NCBI RefSeq assembly: GCF_047600445.1
Contig: NZ_JASGKT010000002.1
Location: 1,860,001 to 1,924,000, forward strand
Direction of reading: 5' to 3'
Source: Piscinibacter sp047600445
Lineage (GTDB): Bacteria > Pseudomonadota > Gammaproteobacteria > Burkholderiales > Burkholderiaceae_C
Length of the DNA: 64,000 nt
The position numbers and the translations under genes are program-made. Under the pieces are notes generated by a model. It was not told where the DNA came from. It saw nothing but the letters and a program-made list of their open reading frames with translations, and searched no databases. Shown here piece after piece: positions 1 to 8,197 of this stretch. The stretch's first letter is position 1. Each line of letters opens with the position of its first letter.

Positions 1-188
1 TGACCGACCTGCGCAAGGTGATGAAGCTCAACCGCGCGCAGTCGCTGCAGAAGCAGGGCCGGCTCGAAGCCTCGCTGCGCGAGCACCGCAAGATCGTGGC
101 GGCGCTGAAGGCGCGCGACGCCGAGCGCGCCGCCACGCTGATGCGGCAGCACCTCGAAGCCGGGCGCGAAGCGGCCTCGCCGGCCTGA
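1..188 (+). CDS. GntR-family regulator, FCD-domain C-terminus (partial)
   Basis: Only the last 61 codons are in the window (reading frame from base 3, TGA at 186-188). They read as amphipathic helices including EHRKIVAALKARDAERAA and MRQHLEAGREAA. This is the typical C-terminal end of the all-helical FCD ligand-binding domain of FadR/GntR transcription factors, where the E-H-x-x-I and M-x-x-H-L patterns recur. The DNA-binding part lies outside the window, so ligand and targets cannot be judged. The gene is followed by folA 47 bases later, which looks unrelated in function. Confidence 0.8.
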   Translation, partial: TDLRKVMKLNRAQSLQKQGRLEASLREHRKIVAALKARDAERAATLMRQHLEAGREAASPA

Positions 189-235
189 GCGCAGCCGGGC
201 CGAACCCGCCGGACGCGGCTGCGACAATCGCGCGC

Positions 236-745
236 ATGCCGCCGCAACGCCCCCGCCTCGCGCTGATCGCCGCCGTCGCGCGCAACGGCGTGATCGGCCG
301 CGGCGGCGAACTGGTCTGGCACGAAAGCGAAGACCAGAAGCACTTCCGCCGCGTCACGCTCGGCTGCCCGGTGATCATGGGCCGCAAGACCTGGGACTCG
401 CTGCCGCCGCGCTTCCGCCCGCTGCCCGGGCGGCGCAACCTCGTCGTCACGCGCAACGCCGGCTGGCACGCCGAAGGCGCCGAGCGCGCCGGCTCGCTCG
501 ACGCGGCGCTGGCACTCGCGGCCGGCGCCGACAAGGTGTTCGTGATGGGCGGCGCCGAGCTGTACGCGCTGGCGCTGCCGCAAGCCGACGAACTGGTGCT
601 GACCGAGATCGACGCCGACTTCGACGGCGACACGCACTTCCCCGACTGGCCGCGCGAGCAGTTCCGGCTCGCGGCCTGCGAGCCGCGCGTCAGCGCGGCC
701 GGCATCGGCTACCGCTTCTGCCGCTACGAACGCCGCGCGGCCTGA
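236..745 (+). CDS. folA: Dihydrofolate reductase
   Basis: Reduces dihydrofolate to tetrahydrofolate with NADPH in the cytoplasm. The 169-residue length is usual for the family. W28 and D33 sit in the substrate site (W-H-E-S-E-D-Q-K-H-F, equivalent to E. coli W22 and D27), and PVIMGRKTWDSLP, the LPGRRNLVVTR nucleotide-binding segment, VMGGAELY (about 103-110) and GDTHFP (T133) all match DhfR. The usual L-P after the Trp-His pair is replaced by E-S, a minor variation. The ATG at 236 gives the expected N-terminus. The gene stands alone, with thyA not visible in the window. Confidence 0.96.
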   Translation: MPPQRPRLALIAAVARNGVIGRGGELVWHESEDQKHFRRVTLGCPVIMGRKTWDSLPPRFRPLPGRRNLVVTRNAGWHAEGAERAGSLDAALALAAGADKVFVMGGAELYALALPQADELVLTEIDADFDGDTHFPDWPREQFRLAACEPRVSAAGIGYRFCRYERRAA

Positions 746-784
746 GCGCGCCGCGTGTCGCCGGGCGGCGAACGCCTCATCGGA

Positions 785-803
785 ATTGCGAACGAGTCTC
801 ATT
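785..803. promoter_or_regulatory. Fur-box-like operator upstream of the DUF3501 gene
   Basis: The bases attgcgaacgagtctcatt match 15 of 19 positions of the palindromic Fur-type reference AATGAGAATgATTCTCATT by hand alignment. They contain the near-palindrome AACGAG-T-CTCATT. The site ends 34 bases before the ATG of the DUF3501 gene, a normal operator position. Binding is inferred. Confidence 0.6.
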
Positions 804-837
804 ACAATATTGCGCGGAGCCACTTCCCCGCGCACCG

Positions 838-1452
838 ATGAGCATTTCACGCGACAAGCTGTTGACGTTGCAGGCCTACAGCCTGTCGCGGCGTGCGCAG
901 CGCCAGCAGATGATCCGCCACCGCCGCCAGCGCAGCCTGACGCTCGGGCCGTGCATGCGCCTGCAGTTCGAGGACGAGCTGACCGTGCGCTACCAGATCC
1001 AGGAGGTGCTGCACGCCGAGCGCTGCGGCCATCCCGACGCGGTGGAGCACGAGATCGGCACCTACGCGCACCTGGTGCCCGACGGCAGCAACTGGAAGGC
1101 GACGCTGCAGATCGAGATTCCCGACGCGCTCGAACGCAGCCGCGAGCTGCCTCGGCTCAACGAGGCGGCGCACCGCCTCTACGTCGAGGTGGGCCGCCAG
1201 CCGCGCGTGTTCGCGCTGGCCAACGAAGACCTGCCCGACGGCCATCGCTCGCGGCCCAGCGCGGTGCACTTCCTGCGCTTCCAGTTCGCCGAGTCGCTGC
1301 GCGCGGCGCTGCACGCCGGCGCCGCCGTCACGCTCGGCTGCGCGCACGACCAGTACGCGTTCCGCCGCGTCGTGCCGGCCGACACCGTCGCGCGGCTGTG
1401 CCGCGACCTCGTGCTGCCCACGCACAAGCTCGACCTCTGCGCCGTGCGCTGA
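838..1452 (+). CDS. DUF3501 family protein
   Basis: A 204-residue cytoplasmic protein without signal peptide or membrane segments, recognised as DUF3501 from its overall pattern: an N-terminal helix with YSLSRRAQRQQMIRHRRQR, then FEDELTVRYQIQEVLHAER and the acidic EHEIGTYAHLVPDG. The biochemical role of the family is unknown. Members often lie near iron-handling or rubrerythrin-type genes. Here a Fur-like box lies just upstream and a TonB-dependent receptor follows 140 bases later, which suggests an iron-responsive role. It is also possible that the gene only shares regulation with the uptake genes. Confidence 0.8.
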   Translation: MSISRDKLLTLQAYSLSRRAQRQQMIRHRRQRSLTLGPCMRLQFEDELTVRYQIQEVLHAERCGHPDAVEHEIGTYAHLVPDGSNWKATLQIEIPDALERSRELPRLNEAAHRLYVEVGRQPRVFALANEDLPDGHRSRPSAVHFLRFQFAESLRAALHAGAAVTLGCAHDQYAFRRVVPADTVARLCRDLVLPTHKLDLCAVR

Positions 1453-1566
1453 CGGGCATTGCGCCGCGCGGCCGGGCGAGAACGGACGTGAACGGGCGCG
1501 AAGGGACCGCGACGGAGGTTTGACGCCACGCAAATCCAGGTCGGGAGCATGTCGATATCTTTTGCG

Positions 1567-1585
1567 AACAGCAATCATTCGCATC
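1567..1585. promoter_or_regulatory. Second, weaker Fur-like site before the first TonB receptor
   Basis: The right half attcgcatc follows the Fur pattern well, but the left half does not (12 of 19 positions overall). It overlaps a separate perfect dyad, TGCGAA-N9-TTCGCA, at 1563-1583. The site ends 7 bases before the ATG at 1593, so a bound protein could block both transcription and the ribosome-binding region. Confidence 0.4.
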
Positions 1586-1592
1586 TGATTCC

Positions 1593-3638
1593 ATGACCCG
1601 ACTCCGCCCCATCGTGGCCGCCCTGTGGGCATGCGGCCTGCTCGCCGGCGTGCATCCGCTGCACGCCGCGGCCGCCGCCGAGGAGGCGGAACTGCCCGCC
1701 GTCACCGTCACCGCCAAGGGCTACGCGGCCGACAACGCCGAGACGCCCGCCTCGGTGCTGTCGCAGGAGCGGCGCGACTGGCAGGCGCGCGGCGCCGCCA
1801 ACGTCGGCGACGCGCTGCGCGGCGAACCCGGCCTGGCGGTGGCCGGCGACAGCGCGCAGGGCGCCAACCCGGTGATCCGCGGCCTGAAGCGGGAAAGCGT
1901 GGTGCTGCTGGTCGACGGCATGCGGCTGAACTCGGCGCAGCCGGCCGGCGCGATCGCGTCGTTCATGAGCCTCGGGCTGGCCGAGCGGCTGGAGGTGGTC
2001 AAGGGCCCGTCGTCGGTGCTGTACGGCACCGGCGCGCTGGGCGGCGCCATCAACGTGCTGCTGCCGCAGGCGCGCTTCGTCGACGGCCTGAAAGCCGAGC
2101 TGAGCCTGGGCGCCGACAGCGTGCGGCACGGCGCCTCGGGCGCCGGCGTGCTCAACCTGGCGCAAGGCGACCACGCGCTGATGCTCGGCGCCTCGGCGCT
2201 GCGCGCGAAGGACTACCGCGCGCCGGGCGGCAGCGTCGCGCGCACCGGCTACGACAGCGAGGCGCTGATCGGCCAGTACCGCTTCCGCATCGACGCGCGC
2301 CAGCAACTGCGGCTGTCGGCGCAGCGCCATCTCGACGAGGACGTCTGGTACCCCGGCTCGACGCGCCCGCTGCCCAACCCCGCGCTGGGCAGCACCACGG
2401 TGCACTCGCCGACGCAGCAGCGCCGGCTCTACGAGGCCGGCTACAACTTCAGCGAGGCCGGCGTGGAGGTCGACCTGCGCGCCTACCGCCAGGAGATGCG
2501 CCGCGAGATCTGGTCCTGGGCCAACCAGTTGCGGCGCGACACCGCGCGCACCAGCGTCGCGTTCGAGACCGACGGCCTCGACGCCCGCGCGCGCTGGGCC
2601 TGGGGCGAGGCGCAGGTGCTCTCGGCCGGCGTCAACGCCTGGCGCATGGGTGCTTCGCCGGCGCGCTACCTGGCCAACCCGACGCCGATGTCGCCGCTGG
2701 TGCGCAACGACCCCTTCGCCGACGCGCGCATCCGCTCGCTGGGCGCCTACGTGCAGGACGACGTGCGCCTGGGCGCCTGGGGCCTGGTGGCGGGCCTGCG
2801 CCACGACCGCGTCAAGGGCGACGCGGCGTCGATGAGCAACGGCGCGGTGCGCAGCGGCCTGGCGCGCAGCGACGGCAGCACCTCGGGCTCGCTCGGCGTG
2901 ATGTACGAGGCCGACGCGCTGCTGCGCCCCTACGCGCAGATCGCGCGCGCCTTCCGCGCCGGCGAGATGCGCGAGCGCTACGAGGCCTCGCCGCGCGGCG
3001 ACGGCTACTTCTACCTCGGCAATCCGCAGATCGCGCCGGAGCAGTCGACGCAGATCGAAATCGGCGCCAAGGGCGAGTCGCCGCGCCTGGTGTGGTCGGC
3101 CGCGCTGTACCGCAACCGCATCACCGACTTCATCACCGGCCGGCCCACCGGCGCGGTGCAGAACGGCCTGCCGGTCAAGGCCACCGTCAACCTCGGCCGG
3201 GTGGTGATCGAGGGCCTGGAGGCGCAGGTGCGCGGCAAGGTGCTGGCCGAGCACTGGCTGAGCGCCTCCCTGTCGCTGCTGCGCGGCACCAACAAGGACC
3301 TGGACGAGCCGCTGTTCCAGATGCCGGCCGACGAACTGTCGCTCGGCTGGGACGCGCGCTGGAGCGCCGAGTGGGCCAGCGACGCGCGGCTGCGCCTGGT
3401 GCGCCGGCAGACGCGCGTCGCCACCGCCTTCTCGCTCGGCGGCGAAAACGCCACGCCCGGCTTCGCCACGCTGGACCTGGGCGCCACCTGGAGCTTCGCC
3501 AAGGGCCAGCGCCTGCGCATGGCGCTGCGCAACCTGGCCGACAAGGGCTACCACGAACACCTCACCGAAGGCCTGTCGGGGCAGGAGATCCAGGCGCCCG
3601 GGCGCAGCCTGCTGCTCAGTTGGCAAGGCAGCTTCTGA
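1593..3638 (+). CDS. TonB-dependent outer-membrane receptor 1
   Basis: A 681-residue outer-membrane receptor that would take up a metal chelate or similar ligand using TonB energy. Residues 1-25 form a signal peptide (GLLAGVHPLHAAAAA). A TonB-box-like LPAVTVTA is followed by the plug domain with VIRGLKRESVVLLVDGMRLN and VKGPSSVLYGTGALGGAINV. The rest is a 22-strand-type barrel ending in aromatic LLSWQGSF. FRAG and GNPQIAPEQ resemble the FRAP/NPNL elements of heme and hemoglobin receptors, but no His lies between them, so a heme ligand is not established. It starts an apparent operon, with the next ATG one base after its stop. Confidence 0.92.
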   Translation: MTRLRPIVAALWACGLLAGVHPLHAAAAAEEAELPAVTVTAKGYAADNAETPASVLSQERRDWQARGAANVGDALRGEPGLAVAGDSAQGANPVIRGLKRESVVLLVDGMRLNSAQPAGAIASFMSLGLAERLEVVKGPSSVLYGTGALGGAINVLLPQARFVDGLKAELSLGADSVRHGASGAGVLNLAQGDHALMLGASALRAKDYRAPGGSVARTGYDSEALIGQYRFRIDARQQLRLSAQRHLDEDVWYPGSTRPLPNPALGSTTVHSPTQQRRLYEAGYNFSEAGVEVDLRAYRQEMRREIWSWANQLRRDTARTSVAFETDGLDARARWAWGEAQVLSAGVNAWRMGASPARYLANPTPMSPLVRNDPFADARIRSLGAYVQDDVRLGAWGLVAGLRHDRVKGDAASMSNGAVRSGLARSDGSTSGSLGVMYEADALLRPYAQIARAFRAGEMRERYEASPRGDGYFYLGNPQIAPEQSTQIEIGAKGESPRLVWSAALYRNRITDFITGRPTGAVQNGLPVKATVNLGRVVIEGLEAQVRGKVLAEHWLSASLSLLRGTNKDLDEPLFQMPADELSLGWDARWSAEWASDARLRLVRRQTRVATAFSLGGENATPGFATLDLGATWSFAKGQRLRMALRNLADKGYHEHLTEGLSGQEIQAPGRSLLLSWQGSF

Positions 3639-3639
3639 C

Positions 3640-4653
3640 ATGCGCCCCGCAAGCTCGATTCGCCGCGCCTGCCTGCGCGGCGCGGCCGGTGCCGCGTTGC
3701 TGGCCGCGGCGCGCCTTGCCAGCGCCGCCCCCGCGAAGCGCGCGCGGCTGGTGCTGGCCGGCCCGTCGGCGGCGATCTCCAACCCGCTGGTCCGCATGGC
3801 CGAGGCCGGCATGCTGGCCGACCTCGCCGACGAGGTGAAGTTCGTCGCCTGGAAAGACCCCGACCAGTTGCGCCTGCTGGCGCTGGAAGGCCAGGCCGAC
3901 CTGCTGGCGATGCCGAGCAACGTGGCGGCCAACCTCTACAACCGCGGTGTCGACCTGCGCCTGCTCGGCGTGCCCTCGTGGGGCGTGCTGTGGATGGTCT
4001 CGCGCGACGCGGCGCTGAAGACGCTGGCGGACTTCAAGGGCAAGGAGATCGTGATGCCCTTCCGCGGCGACATGCCCGACATCGTGCTGCGCCTGCTGGC
4101 CGAGAAGCAGGGCTTGCAGCAGGGCCGCGACTACTCGCTGCGCTACGCCGCCTCGCCGCTGGACGCGATGCAACTGCTGGTGATGCGCCGCGCCGACCAC
4201 GCGCTGCTGGCCGAGCCGGCGGTGTCGATGGCGCTGCGCAAGACGCGCTCGTTCCCGCTCGGCATGGTCGCGCCCGAGCTGCACCGCAGCGTCGACATGC
4301 AGCGGGAGTGGGGCCGCGTGATGCAGCGCGCGCCGCGCATGCCGCAGGCGGTGCTGACCCTGCTCGGCCCCGTCGCCGCCGACGCCGCGCTGGTGGAGCG
4401 CCTGCAGCGTGACTACGCCGCCGCGTTGCGGTGGTGCCAGGGCGCGCCGGCCGAATGCGGCCGCCTGGTCGCCTCGCGCATCGCGCAGCTCGCGCCCGAG
4501 GCGGTGGCCGACGCGATCGCCGTCGACAACGCCCGCTTCGTCGCGCCGGCCGAGGCGCGCGGCGAGCTGGAGTTCTTCTACGGCCAGTTGCTCGCGCGCC
4601 AGCCCGGCCTGGTCGGCGGACGCCTGCCCGACGCGCGCTTCTACGGCGGCTGA
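3640..4653 (+). CDS. ABC transporter substrate-binding protein (SsuA/TauA/NMT1-like)
   Basis: A 337-residue periplasmic binding protein. It has an arginine-rich signal peptide (about residues 1-29, ending RLASAAPA), then a two-lobed fold like the sulfonate/nitrate/thiamine-precursor binding proteins, with VKFVAWKDPDQLRLLALEGQADLLAMPSN, DFKGKEIVMPFRGDMPD and HALLAEPAVSMAL. It lies between two TonB receptors and ahead of a matching permease and ATPase, so it probably captures the ligand released by a receptor. Members of this fold bind varied small molecules, so the substrate cannot be assigned. The ATG is one base beyond the receptor stop, which implies translational coupling. Confidence 0.85.
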   Translation: MRPASSIRRACLRGAAGAALLAAARLASAAPAKRARLVLAGPSAAISNPLVRMAEAGMLADLADEVKFVAWKDPDQLRLLALEGQADLLAMPSNVAANLYNRGVDLRLLGVPSWGVLWMVSRDAALKTLADFKGKEIVMPFRGDMPDIVLRLLAEKQGLQQGRDYSLRYAASPLDAMQLLVMRRADHALLAEPAVSMALRKTRSFPLGMVAPELHRSVDMQREWGRVMQRAPRMPQAVLTLLGPVAADAALVERLQRDYAAALRWCQGAPAECGRLVASRIAQLAPEAVADAIAVDNARFVAPAEARGELEFFYGQLLARQPGLVGGRLPDARFYGG

Positions 4654-4697
4654 GCCGCCCGGCCGGCGCACCGAACACCCACGACCTTTCGACACCG

Positions 4698-6644
4698 ATG
4701 ACCCACACCACCCGCCCTGCCCGCACCACCCGTCCGCTCGCACTCGCGCTGGCCGCCGCCGCGCTGCCCTGCGCCGCCCAGCCCGACGCGGCGGCGTCCG
4801 AACCGCTGCTGCCGCCCGTCACCGTCACCGCGACGCTGACCGAACAGGACGCACGCGGCGCGCCGGCCACCGTGACCGTGATCGACGCCGGCGAGATCAC
4901 GCGCCGCAACGCCAGCGACCTGCTCGACGCGGTGCGCAGCGCGCCCGGCCTGACGCTGGGCGCGCGCCAGGTGGGCGGGCGCAAGACGCTGGCGCTGCGC
5001 GGCCTGGAAGGCAAGCACACCCTGACGCTGATCGACGGCCGGCGCATCAGCGCCAGCGACGACGTGGTCGGCCATTCCGACTACCAGTACGGCTGGCTGC
5101 CGATGTCGGCGGTCGAGCGCATCGAGATCATCCGCGGCCCGATGTCGGCGCTGTACGGCTCCGAGGCGCTCGGCGGCGTGATCAACCTGATCACGCGCAC
5201 GCCGCGCAAGCGCTGGGAGGGCTCGCTCGGCCTGTCCGCCGCCGACCCCACCACGGCCGGCGAAGGCGGGCGCAGCGCGCGCGTCTCGGCCAGCGCCGGC
5301 GGGCCGGTGGGCGAGCGCCTCGCGCTGCGCGTGCACGCCGAGGCGCTGCGCAGCGGCAGCGTCGCCTTGAAGGAGGATCCGCGCGTGTCCGAGACCGAGG
5401 GCCGCCGCTCCGTCGGCGGCGGCGTCGGCGGCGTGTTCGACCTGGCGCCCGGGCACGCGCTGGAGGCCGGCTTCAACGTCGTCGACGAGGACCGCTTCTA
5501 CGACGCGCTGTCGGGTCCGCGCGTCTACCGCAACACCTACGAGCTGGACCGCCGCCACGGCCACCTCGGCTGGCGCGGCAGCGTCGGCGCCGCCAAGGCG
5601 CAGGTGCGCGCCTACCGCAGCAGCATCGACATCGTCAACCTGCGCAGCAACGGCGTCGCGCCGACGCGCCCGCAGCGCATGACCGACGACGTGGTCGACG
5701 GCCACGCCGCCTGGACGCTGGGCGACCATCGCCTCACCGCCGGGGGCGAGTGGCGCAAGGAGGCGCTCGAGAACGCCGGCCTCGCCGGCGGTCGGGACGC
5801 CGCCACGCACAAGTCGGTGTTCGTGCAGGACGAATGGGCGCTGGCCCGCGCGCTGATGCTGACCGCCGGCGTGCGCGCCGACCGCCACGAGTACTTCGGC
5901 AACGAGCTCAGCCCGCGCGCCTACCTGGTGTGGCAGCCCGATCGCACCTGGGTCGTCAAGGGCGGCTTCGGCCACGCCTTCAAGGCGCCCACGCTCAAGC
6001 AGATCTCGCCGAACTACGTCGGCGCCGAGGGTCCGCACACCTTCCTCGGCAACGCCGGCATCCGGCCGGAAAGCTCGAACTCGGGCGAGATCGGCGTCGA
6101 CGCCGACTTCGGCGCCTGGTCGCTGCGCGCCACGGCGTACCAGACCGACGTGAAGGACCTGATCACCTACCGGCTGATCGACCAGGTCGGCACGCGCCGC
6201 ACCTACCTGTACGACAACGTCGACCGCGCGCGCGTGCGCGGCCTGGAGGCCGGCTTCGGCTGGCAGATCGACCGCCACTGGCACTGGAGCACCGACCTGA
6301 CGCTGCTGAACACCGAGGACAAGGCCACCGGCCAGGCGCTGCCCGACCGCCCGCACCAGGCCTGGACCACGCGCCTGCAGTACCGCGCCGCCGCCGGCTG
6401 GCAGGCGCTGCTGACGCTCGAGCGCACCGGCCGCCAGACCGCCACCGGCGGCGCCCGGCTGCCGGGCTACTCGCTCGCCTCGGCGAGCCTGGGCCAGGCC
6501 TTCAAGCTGGCCGACGCGCGCACGCTGCACCTGCGCGCCGGCATGGAGAACCTCGGCAACCTGCGCCTGGCCGAGGAGTCGGCCGACTTCGGCTACACCG
6601 AACGCGGCCGGCGCGTGTTCGTCAACGCACGGCTCGATTTCTGA
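4698..6644 (+). CDS. TonB-dependent outer-membrane receptor 2
   Basis: A 648-residue receptor. The frame is open further upstream, but the ATG at 4698 gives a proper signal peptide (LALALAAAALPCAAQ) and lies 44 bases after the preceding stop. The TonB-box-like LPPVTVTATLTEQ precedes a plug domain with ALRGLEGKHTLTLIDGRRI and IRGPMSALYGSEALGGVINL, much like the colicin I/enterobactin (CirA/BfeA) type. The barrel has FGHAFKAPTLKQ and GNAGIRPESS and ends RVFVNARLDF. A siderophore or similar chelate is the likely ligand. It is not a close copy of receptor 1, so the operon may serve two ligand forms. Confidence 0.92.
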   Translation: MTHTTRPARTTRPLALALAAAALPCAAQPDAAASEPLLPPVTVTATLTEQDARGAPATVTVIDAGEITRRNASDLLDAVRSAPGLTLGARQVGGRKTLALRGLEGKHTLTLIDGRRISASDDVVGHSDYQYGWLPMSAVERIEIIRGPMSALYGSEALGGVINLITRTPRKRWEGSLGLSAADPTTAGEGGRSARVSASAGGPVGERLALRVHAEALRSGSVALKEDPRVSETEGRRSVGGGVGGVFDLAPGHALEAGFNVVDEDRFYDALSGPRVYRNTYELDRRHGHLGWRGSVGAAKAQVRAYRSSIDIVNLRSNGVAPTRPQRMTDDVVDGHAAWTLGDHRLTAGGEWRKEALENAGLAGGRDAATHKSVFVQDEWALARALMLTAGVRADRHEYFGNELSPRAYLVWQPDRTWVVKGGFGHAFKAPTLKQISPNYVGAEGPHTFLGNAGIRPESSNSGEIGVDADFGAWSLRATAYQTDVKDLITYRLIDQVGTRRTYLYDNVDRARVRGLEAGFGWQIDRHWHWSTDLTLLNTEDKATGQALPDRPHQAWTTRLQYRAAAGWQALLTLERTGRQTATGGARLPGYSLASASLGQAFKLADARTLHLRAGMENLGNLRLAEESADFGYTERGRRVFVNARLDF

Positions 6645-6653
6645 GGCTGCGGC

Positions 6654-7445
6654 GTGGGCGCCGTCCTGCGGCTGCTGCGCGGCGCGCCGGCCTACCTCTG
6701 GTCGGGCTGGGGCGCGCTGGCCAGCCTGATGCTGCTGCTGGCCGCCTGGGAGGCGGCCGCGCAGGCGCTGGGCCCCCTGGTGCTGCCGACGCCGGCGCAG
6801 ACCTGGCAGGCACTGCACGCGCTGGCGGCCGAGCGGCAGCTCGCGCCGGCGCTGCTGGCCACCGGGCGGCGCGCGCTGCTCGGCCTGGGCGCGGCGATGG
6901 CGCTGGGCACCGTGCTGGGCATGCTGGCCGGGCGCTGGGCCGCGCTGGCGGTCGCGCTGCGCCCGCTGGTCACGGTGGTGCTCGGCACGCCGCCGATCGC
7001 CTGGCTGGTGCTGGCGCTGCTGTGGTTCGGCGCCGGCGACGGCACGCCGGTGTTCACCGTCTTCATCGCCTGCTTTCCGCCGGTGTTCGCCGCCGCCTTG
7101 CAGGGCACGCGCACGCTCGACCGCCAGTTGCGCGACATGGCGCGCGCCTTCCGCCTGCCGCCGTGGATGGCCTTGCGCGAGGTGCTGGCGCCGCACGTGC
7201 TGTCCTACGTCTTCCCGGCCTGGATCACCGCGCTCGGGCAGGCCTGGAAGGTGGTGGTGATGGCCGAACTGCTGGCCACCGAGAGCGGCGTCGGCGCCGC
7301 GCTGGCGGTCACGCGCTCGCAGCTCGACACCGCCGGCACGCTGGCCTGGGTGGCGGTGGTGGTGGGTTGTCTGCTGGCGCTCGAATCGCTGCTGCTGGTG
7401 CCTATCCAGCGCGAGCTGGAGCGCTGGCGCGAGGCCACCACGTGA
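6654..7445 (+). CDS. ABC transporter permease (SsuC/TauC type)
   Basis: A 263-residue inner-membrane permease of the nitrate/sulfonate/taurine class with about six membrane segments. The coupling-loop signature is seen in FRLPPWMALREVLAPHVLSYVFPAWITALGQAWKV, corresponding to the EAA motif. The GTG at 6654 lies 9 bases after the receptor stop and is the first usable start. The stop overlaps the ATPase start by four bases (GTGA). Together with the binding protein and ATPase it forms one importer. Substrate unknown. Confidence 0.88.
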   Translation: MGAVLRLLRGAPAYLWSGWGALASLMLLLAAWEAAAQALGPLVLPTPAQTWQALHALAAERQLAPALLATGRRALLGLGAAMALGTVLGMLAGRWAALAVALRPLVTVVLGTPPIAWLVLALLWFGAGDGTPVFTVFIACFPPVFAAALQGTRTLDRQLRDMARAFRLPPWMALREVLAPHVLSYVFPAWITALGQAWKVVVMAELLATESGVGAALAVTRSQLDTAGTLAWVAVVVGCLLALESLLLVPIQRELERWREATT

Positions 7446-8197
7446 GCGCCGCCCCGGCGCTGCGGCTGCACGGCGTGCGGCACCGCTACGGCCCGACCAC
7501 CGTGCTGGAAGACATCGAGCTGGGCGTGCGCGCCGGCGAGGTGGTGGCGCTGGTCGGCCCGTCGGGCTGCGGCAAGACCACGCTGCTGCACCTGGCCGCC
7601 GGGCTGCTGGCCGTGCAGGAGGGCCGCATCGTGCAGGGCTTCGAGCGGCCGGCGGTGATGTTCCAGCAGCCGCGCCTGCTGCCGTGGCAGCGCGGCGTCG
7701 ACAACATCGCGCTCGGCCTGCGCGCCGCCGGCCTCGGCCGCCACGAGGCGCGCCGGCGGGCCGCCGTGATGGGCCGCGCGATGGGGCTGGACGACGAGGC
7801 CTTGCAGGCCTACCCGACGCAGCTCTCCGGCGGCATGCAAAGCCGCGCCGCGCTGGCGCGCGCGCTGGTCACCGAACCCGACCTGCTGCTGATGGACGAA
7901 CCCTTCGCCGCGCTCGACATCGGGCTGCGCGGCCAGATGCACGAGCTGCTGCGCCGGCACGTGCGCGAGCACGGCACCGCCGTGCTGATGATCACGCACG
8001 ATCTCACCGAGGCGGCGCGGCTGGCCGGCGAGGTGCTGGTGATGGGCGGCACGCCCGGGCGCATCGTGCACCGCTGGACGCCCGAGGACAACGGCCAGGG
8101 CCCCGGCGACGCCGTCGCGCACCGCGCCGTGGCCGCCCTGCTGCAACGCTCCGCGGTGCGCGAGGCCTTCGGGCTCGCCGCCGCGCCCGCGCGATGA
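7442..8197 (+). CDS. ABC transporter ATP-binding protein (SsuB/TauB type)
   Basis: A 251-residue ATPase that would energise the permease before it. Walker A is GPSGCGKTT (about 39-47). The Q-loop is MFQQPRLLPW, the signature LSGGMQSRAAL, Walker B LLLMDEPFAALD, and the switch His is in MITHDLTEA. The start is the GTG that overlaps the permease TGA by four bases. The open frame continues far upstream but only as a shadow of the receptor genes. It overlaps the following NnrS gene by four bases (ATGA), so the three are translated as a unit. Confidence 0.92.
   Translation: MSAAPALRLHGVRHRYGPTTVLEDIELGVRAGEVVALVGPSGCGKTTLLHLAAGLLAVQEGRIVQGFERPAVMFQQPRLLPWQRGVDNIALGLRAAGLGRHEARRRAAVMGRAMGLDDEALQAYPTQLSGGMQSRAALARALVTEPDLLLMDEPFAALDIGLRGQMHELLRRHVREHGTAVLMITHDLTEAARLAGEVLVMGGTPGRIVHRWTPEDNGQGPGDAVAHRAVAALLQRSAVREAFGLAAAPAR

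Noticed and set aside
1563..1583. TGCGAA-N9-TTCGCA as an independent operator
   Set aside because: It overlaps the weaker Fur-like site and has no known regulator; noted with that site rather than listed alone.
1593..3638. Naming receptor 1 as a heme receptor (HmuR/HemR)
   Set aside because: The FRAP/NPNL region is only partly kept and lacks the His; no heme-ABC or heme oxygenase gene accompanies it.
4409..7441. A 1262-residue fusion of unknown sequence with the ABC ATPase
   Set aside because: The first part overlaps the second TonB receptor and permease in another frame and has no domain; the ATPase starts at GTG 7442.
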